From Pollenia angustigena (taxonomy: Eukaryota; Arthropoda; Insecta; Diptera; Polleniidae): a stretch of 64,000 bases of DNA. A model generated the notes under the pieces. It saw only the letters and a list, made by a program, of their open reading frames with translations. It searched no databases and was not told where the DNA came from. The position numbers and the translations under genes are program-made. The DNA lies in NCBI GenBank assembly GCA_930367215.1, contig OV884057.1, forward strand, positions 248,088,830-248,152,829, written 5' to 3'. Within the stretch, counting starts at the first letter, position 1, and the number at the start of each line of letters is the position of its first letter. Of the stretch, positions 59,105-64,000 are shown piece by piece.

Positions 59105-59491
59105 CCCAGTGGGAAAACTCCGAAGACCTTCTTACTCCAGGCCTTATTAAAGGCCTGCTTAACAATATTTTTGATTTAATTACTATTCTTATCTAACTGC
59201 TAAAAAATGCATCATAGAACCCTTCGGCTCTTTCGTATAAAAGATAAGATGCACTTTCCAAATTCGCTTTTTTTAAATGGAAGTAGAGAAAAAGAAATAT
59301 TTTTTGTTTTGTTTTTTTGCTCAAACAAAAGCAAAATAATTATTCCTTTTTAATCCCGTTACCATTCTTGTGTAACTGCTACAAAAAGCGAGAGCGGAAG
59401 GCCTACCCGCACTGACAACGTGTGCAGGCCTTGTATATCCAAAGAAGGAGGCCTTCTGAAGGCATTCGAACTCCTGCTTTTTCCCGCTGGG
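59105..59491. mobile_element. Possible MITE with CCCAGTGGGAAAA ends
   Basis: CCCAGTGGGAAAA at 59105 and TTTTTCCCGCTGGG at 59478 are inverted with one mismatch. AGGCCT-type motifs recur inside (59141, 59151, 59401, 59428, 59450). No duplication identified. Confidence 0.5.
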
Positions 59492-60634
59492 CCATTATCC
59501 TAGGACCATCTACAACAGACCAATGATCTATTTAGCTGATGATCGATGATCCAAGAACTAGGATAGTGCAAACTTACAATGTTACCTGCTAAACAAACCA
59601 ATTGCATAATTAGCTGGAACAACAACCGATTAACGATACCTAGTAAATGCATCGATACTTCCAGAACTAAAACAGTGTAATCTGACATGGGAAGACGCGA
59701 AAATAACTGCAAAAAATCGAGTTAGACTGAGAGGCGTTATGGATGCCATATGCTCCCAAAAGGGGTAATGGAGGAAAGAAATGCATTGCAAGTTACCAAA
59801 TATGTATGTTATTTATCATGAAATATTTTTCGTATATTATTATGAATTTAAAAATGGTTGCTGGATAAGTTTTGTTGTCTTACTGACGTCTAAAAGAAAA
59901 AGCATAAGAAAATGCATAAAAGTGTTATCAGCACAATTGTGCTGGGAATTGGTTGCCAAATACTTAAGACGCAAATTGTTTTCCTGAAGTTCGGTTTTCT
60001 TAAAAACAAACGAAACCGAAAAGGTCAAATGAAAATTTCGGGTTCCGAAAAAAGTTATTGAACTTATTTCTACAGTAAATTTTCCAGCCATACCCATAAC
60101 GGACGGGCAAGGTATCCAGTACTAACGCCTACACTAGGAGGGATACACCTCTGTCCTCCTTAGCTATTTCGCAACTCAACTAAGTGAATAGAAATTTTGA
60201 GTTAAATGCGCGACATTTATTAACAATTTGATCCCTTGGTGGTAAGGTGCCTAAACTACCCGGAAGTGTTTTCTACAAAGAATGGTGAGAATTGGCCTTT
60301 AATGTAGATCAATTCTAACCAACACATTCCAACTTAATCACGATTTTTTTAAGTATCTTAAATTTTAATAGTCGTTTTATTGAATGGGGGGAATGGGCAT
60401 GTTCTATAAAAAATAAATTGTTGCACCGTCCCACGGCTTTAGTAACGGGTACCAGTTAACTTTAATGCGAATGAAAGGTTACGGTCTTTAGAGAGTACTT
60501 ACGAATAAGCAGCGACTTACATTTTGGTAAGGCTCTTTAGACCGAAATCCCATTGTCCAGAAGCACGGAATCCGTTTTAAATTTCTCGCTTTGCGGTATC
60601 CTAAGCTTCAAGGGCTTAAATAAATTCTCAACAA
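59492..60634. other. Intronic spacer
   Basis: No gene, no clear inverted termini. The 68-residue frame at 59781 is not recognised. Confidence 0.4.
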
Positions 60635-60919
60635 CCTCGTTACTCTAACGTAACGTATACGTTGCGGATCAGCTGATTCATTTTCCTTTTCAAGCTACTC
60701 TTACGTAACGTTGCGGATAAAAATGAGAAAGCTTTTATGTGCATGTTCATTGATATTGACGTACACGACGCTTTTTAAAATTTTTTTTTGATACGCACAA
60801 ATAACTATAGCTAAAATTTATTAATTATATAAAATTTGACACATTTCAACACGTTTACGTATTTGTATTAACTATCAACTACTGAGGTCGATCGCACCAT
60901 TTACGTATGAGTAACGAGG
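60635..60919. mobile_element. MITE (285 bp) with CCTCGTTACTC ends
   Basis: CCTCGTTACTCTAACGTAA left; TTACGTATGAGTAACGAGG right. ACGTAACGT motifs repeat near the left end. No coding capacity. Confidence 0.75.
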
Positions 60920-61387
60920 CTTTAAGGGTCTAAAAGTCTTAAAAAGCAACCGTATTTCATTAGTTTTTGGCTAAGTTCTATTTACCATCTCTTCTGAATT
61001 TCTATAAAATGAATTGATCGGAAAAATACCCCACTACAACACATAATCTTCAAAATAACTGATACGGCCTGATCCTGATAGACATAAGTTGTATAAAAAT
61101 TGGTTCGGTTGACAATATATTTTATTTTTCAATCGAACCAATTGCGTTCGATCAAAACTCTTCTTGTTTTTAACAGGGTGAGCAACAAGGTATTTCCACA
61201 AAGTTAAGACCAACCTCTATAACATTAATAGGCATCATTCCGAAAATGATCTTAAGCTGTGTTCATATCTATTGTAAGTGTGGTTAAATTTTAAGGGCCG
61301 AAGTTGAATGTGAACCACACCTTAACGCCAAATTTTTTCTGCATTTCATTTGACATTTCCCAATTTCAGATTAACGCAATTTGAACC

Positions 61388-62382
61388 ATGGAAAGATACA
61401 CAATCGAGCAACGCGTTTAAGTTATTCGGGCTTATTATGAAAATGGGTGGTTAATCAAAATGCATATCGTGCACTTCGTGAATTCATTTTCACCTCACTG
61501 GATTCGTCAATAAGCAGAATTGCCGCATTTGGGCGAATGATAATCCAAGAGTGGTTGACTGTTTGGTGCGGCTTATGGGCTGGCGGCATCGGACCGTATT
61601 TTTTCAAAATGAGGTCGGTCAGGCAGTTACTTCCCAATAAAAAATGGAGCTTCCAACGAAGCAGGTTTGTAAGGGAGAAACATAAAAGTTTCGCTTACCA
61701 TTGCGCTTACGGAAGACATGAATTTTATATGGCGAGTTCCCACTTTGAAGCAATAAATTTTTAACGATCAGCTTTACATACCTAATGTTTTGACACAGTT
61801 ATTTTTTAGTATTCTCCCTTACGAACCTGTTCGTAGTAAGGGACTGCCGTAGCACTTGATATGCTATTTCTTTTAATAAAAGTTGTTGAGAGGTCTTTCA
61901 CTTACTTTACTGCATTTCTGTATGTCTTATTGCGTAGCGCATAATTGTGCGCTTATCTTTTACATGTACCTTTAGTGCTTCGCAAAATGATAAACTTTTT
62001 TATTGGGTTTGAATGGTGTTCGCTATCGTGAGATAATAACGAACTTTTTATGGCCCGAATTGGAAGATATGGATGTGGACGATATGTGGTTTCAACAGGA
62101 CGGAGCGACAAATTCAATGCCCGTGTTATCTAACATGGTGGTGATGTCAATTTGCCGCCAAACTCATGTGATTTGACACCGTTGGACTTCTTTCTTTGGG
62201 GTTATTTGAAAGAAAAGGTGTATGTCGACAAGCCAGCAACAATTCAAGAGCAGATAATTCGGCACATTAACGGCATAGAACCTCATTTGTATCTCAGCGT
62301 CATCGAACATTTGAACCATCGGATGGAGGTGTGCCGCCGAAGTCGCGGTGGCCATTTGGCCGATATTTTATTCCATACATAA
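61388..62382 (+). pseudogene. Tc1/mariner transposase, heavily broken
   Basis: ATG at 61388 (MERYTIEQRV, then a stop), a large internal deletion to VWCGLWAGGIGPYFF, an insertion (61633-62007), then VNGVRYREIITNFLWPELED, DMWFQQDGAT, a short deletion, SCDLTPLDFFLWGYLKEKVY and the C-terminal RRSRGGHLADILFHT. Second and third catalytic Asp are visible; the first (SDEAHF region) is deleted. Related to but distinct from the 18.2-kb copy. Confidence 0.85.
61633..62007. mobile_element. Small element inserted in the mariner (375 bp)
   Basis: CCCAATAAAAAA at 61633 and TTTTTTATTGGG at 61996. A second inverted pair lies inside (CAGGTTTGTAAGGGAGAA and TTCTCCCTTACGAACCTG, 61663-61835). The interruption sits exactly where the transposase frame breaks between VGQAV and VNGVRY. 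Confidence 0.7.
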
Positions 62383-62785
62383 TTGAACCATACCAATATT
62401 AATATAATAAAAAGAAATGACAATAATTTTCTAATTAATTTGTGTTTTTTATTCAAAATCAAAATCGGCCCTTAAAATTTAACCACCCTTTATTTGACGA
62501 CCTACACGTAACCACTAGTTTTTTTCAAAACTTTTTTGCTTTTGCAAAACGTCAAACATCATTTAATAGTTTCTTAATTAACAAAGAAAGTTTAGTGAAT
62601 CCAAAGAAATTCTTGAAAATAAAGCTAAAGTTTGATCGCTTTCCTGGTCACTCTTTTTTTTTTTTTTGATTTTTTTCGTCAAACATTTGTTAGTTATGAA
62701 CATACTTTAAGGAAGTTTTTAGAAGACTACAAATATTTGAATTTGCTGCTAAATTATAGTAATAGAACTTTTCTTTTATTTCCAG

Positions 62786-63247
62786 GCAATTCGAGATTCG
62801 ATACGACTAGAATGCAAATGTCATGGCCTTTCGGGTTCATGTACCGTCAAAACGTGCTGGTTAAAAATGCCCTCCTTCCGTGAAGTCTCTACCAGGCTAC
62901 GAGAGAAATTTGATGGTGCCTACAAGGTTGTACTGCGCAATGATGGCAACAGTTTTATGCCCGAAAGTGAAAATATCAAACTGCCCACAAAATACGATCT
63001 TGTATACTCAGACGATTCAGCCGATTTCTGTGCGCCGAATATACGAACTGGTTCGCTGGGCACGCAAGATCGTGAGTGCAATGTCACCTCTATCGGTGTC
63101 GACGGCTGTGATCTCTTGTGTTGCAGTCGGGGTCACAAACATCACATTGTATCCGAATGGGTTAATTGCAAATGTGTATTTAAGTGGTGCTGCGAGGTGA
63201 CTTGTGAAAAATGTCTCGAAAAACGGGAGATAAATACTTGTCTATAG
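62786..63247 (+). CDS. Wnt6: Wnt6, C-terminal coding exon
   Basis: Begins AIRDSIRLECKCHGLSGSC. The Ser in CHGLSGSC is the site palmitoleoylated by Porcupine and bound by Frizzled in all Wnts. It continues TVKTCWLKMPSFREV, DFCAPN, and the C-terminal cysteine-knot region (GCDLLCCSRG, NCKCVFKWCCEVTCEKC), ending in Cys-Leu and TAG at 63245. Sixteen cysteines here bring the visible total to 24, the full Wnt complement. ECNVTS holds a further N-glycosylation site. The acceptor is TTTCCAG at 62779-62785. The exon is uninterrupted and looks functional. The ending in CL matches other Wnt proteins, so the C-terminus is complete. Confidence 0.95.
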   Translation, partial: AIRDSIRLECKCHGLSGSCTVKTCWLKMPSFREVSTRLREKFDGAYKVVLRNDGNSFMPESENIKLPTKYDLVYSDDSADFCAPNIRTGSLGTQDRECNVTSIGVDGCDLLCCSRGHKHHIVSEWVNCKCVFKWCCEVTCEKCLEKREINTCL

Positions 63248-63703
63248 TTAGAAGGAGAGTATTATTCTCCAAAGTATAATTAACAGTAGTTTTGTAATGA
63301 AAAAATATTGAAAAAAAGAAGCTTTCCATTACACGTGATAACTTAAAAATTATTTATTAACCAGCTGTTTTAGTATTTAAGTTAACGCTATAGTATTCAT
63401 TCAGAATTTTGTATTATTTTTTTTTTATATTTAGTTTGTTTTTGTATTTAAATGTATTAACGTGATAATATTTGTAATATTTTTATTAATTGTTTTTATT
63501 ATTTTATTTTATAATCTACTACTTCTACTATTTTTAATTGAAAAAAGTAGGCTAGAAAAGAATCTCTTTATAAATATTTTTAGATAAAAAAACAACAAAA
63601 CTTATGTACACAAAAACTTAAAGATACGTTTGTGTAACTGTAAAATGTATCTTTTTTTTATTTAAATTTTGTAAATAATTTAGTTAAATGCGATTAAAAT
63701 AAA
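63248..63703 (+). other. Wnt6: Wnt6 3' UTR with candidate polyadenylation signal
   Basis: AT-rich sequence after the Wnt6 stop. An AATAAA hexamer at 63698-63703, about 450 bases after the stop, is the best-placed cleavage signal; another AATAAA-like site lies near 63776. The UTR limit is inferred, not shown. Confidence 0.5.
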
Positions 63704-63803
63704 CGATTGAAAGTAAAATTGTGAAAGATGTGTGAAGATTAAAATTGAATGTAGGAGCAGGTAAAGTATTTAAGAAAATAAATTAGAATTTCGTTATTTG
63801 GAT

Positions 63804-64000
63804 GTATCGGGTGTTGTTTTTTTAGCTGCATATGAAATTTTGTTATCGATAACTATTGTTTGAAAGCTGAGAATGTCAAACTGTTATAACATTTCTTTTA
63901 GCAAGGCTTGGCAAGTCATCATGAACCGTTTAACGCTAGAACAATGCTTCCAAATTGTGGAAATTTATTTCTAAAAAATTAATCTGTTCACGAAGTTCAT
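63804..64000 (+). mobile_element. Start of another mariner, cut by window edge
   Basis: A terminal-repeat-like ATCGGGTGTTGTTTTTTTAG (about 63805) is followed by ATG at 63921: MNRLTLEQCFQIVEIY, then a stop or frame slip, then SVHEVH. This matches the helix-turn-helix start of rosa-type mariner transposases (E-x-I-Y-Y region). Already frameshifted in the visible part. Confidence 0.6.

Larger units (their letters stand above)
61277..62489 (+). mobile_element. Mariner element (rosa-like), broken
   Basis: Inverted ends share GGTTAAATTTTAAGGGCC (61281-61298 and 62468-62485). TA lies immediately left of the left end and within a base of the right end. It encloses the transposase pseudogene at 61388-62382, in which a smaller element is inserted. 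Confidence 0.85.
57549..62785 (+). other. Wnt6 intron (about 5.2 kb, phase 0)
   Basis: Bounded by GTAAGT and TTTCCAG, joining LHNNMAGRL to AIRDSIRLEC. It holds a tRNA-like foldback, three small inverted-repeat elements and a broken mariner, listed separately. No host exon is recognised inside. Confidence 0.9.

Overview
This window is nuclear DNA from a higher fly (Diptera, most likely a calyptrate or other schizophoran). The evidence is strong AT-richness, Tc1/mariner transposases of the fly rosa-like type, dispersed repeats ending in GGTGGAGGGTATA-like boxes, and a single-copy developmental gene that reads as fly Wnt6. I cannot name the species. There are no bacterial genes, CRISPR arrays, rRNA genes or true tRNA genes.

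The only cellular gene I can support is Wnt6 on the + strand. Three coding exons are visible (32111-32331, 57115-57548, 62786-63247). They carry the Wnt palmitoleoylation motif CHGLSGSC and 24 cysteines. The first coding exon with the signal peptide was not found and lies upstream, either within 1-32110 or outside the window. The two visible introns are about 24.8 kb and 5.2 kb and are filled with mobile elements.

Layout. 1-32110 is intergenic or first-intron DNA. It holds tandem arrays (3.6-4.85 kb; a 2.35-kb array of a 16-bp unit at 8.05-10.4 kb), small MITEs, a decayed mariner (18.1-19.5 kb) and a 4.3-kb transposon with arms of about 0.5 kb around a spliced, frameshifted transposase-like gene (21.7-25.9 kb). 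It also holds a TTAA-flanked element containing a tRNA-like sequence (26.2-27.4 kb) and a foldback element (30.7-31.4 kb). Wnt6 intron 1 holds pogo-like, Helitron, PIF/Harbinger-like, piggyBac-like, mariner and hAT-like elements. Several are nested: a TAA-flanked element (47740-52533) contains a Helitron helicase remnant and a TTAA-flanked long-TIR element, and a dead mariner contains an element that itself contains a MITE. An 11-bp minisatellite follows at 54.9-55.7 kb. Intron 2 holds a foldback made of two tRNA-like SINE copies, three small inverted-repeat elements and another broken mariner. The last 200 bases begin yet another mariner.

No mobile-element gene here looks intact. The transposase at 22.9-24.8 kb is the best preserved and least familiar: its exon-intron structure and candidate catalytic residues are visible, with two frameshifts. 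All family assignments come from motif recognition and the visible termini and target duplications; no searches were run.
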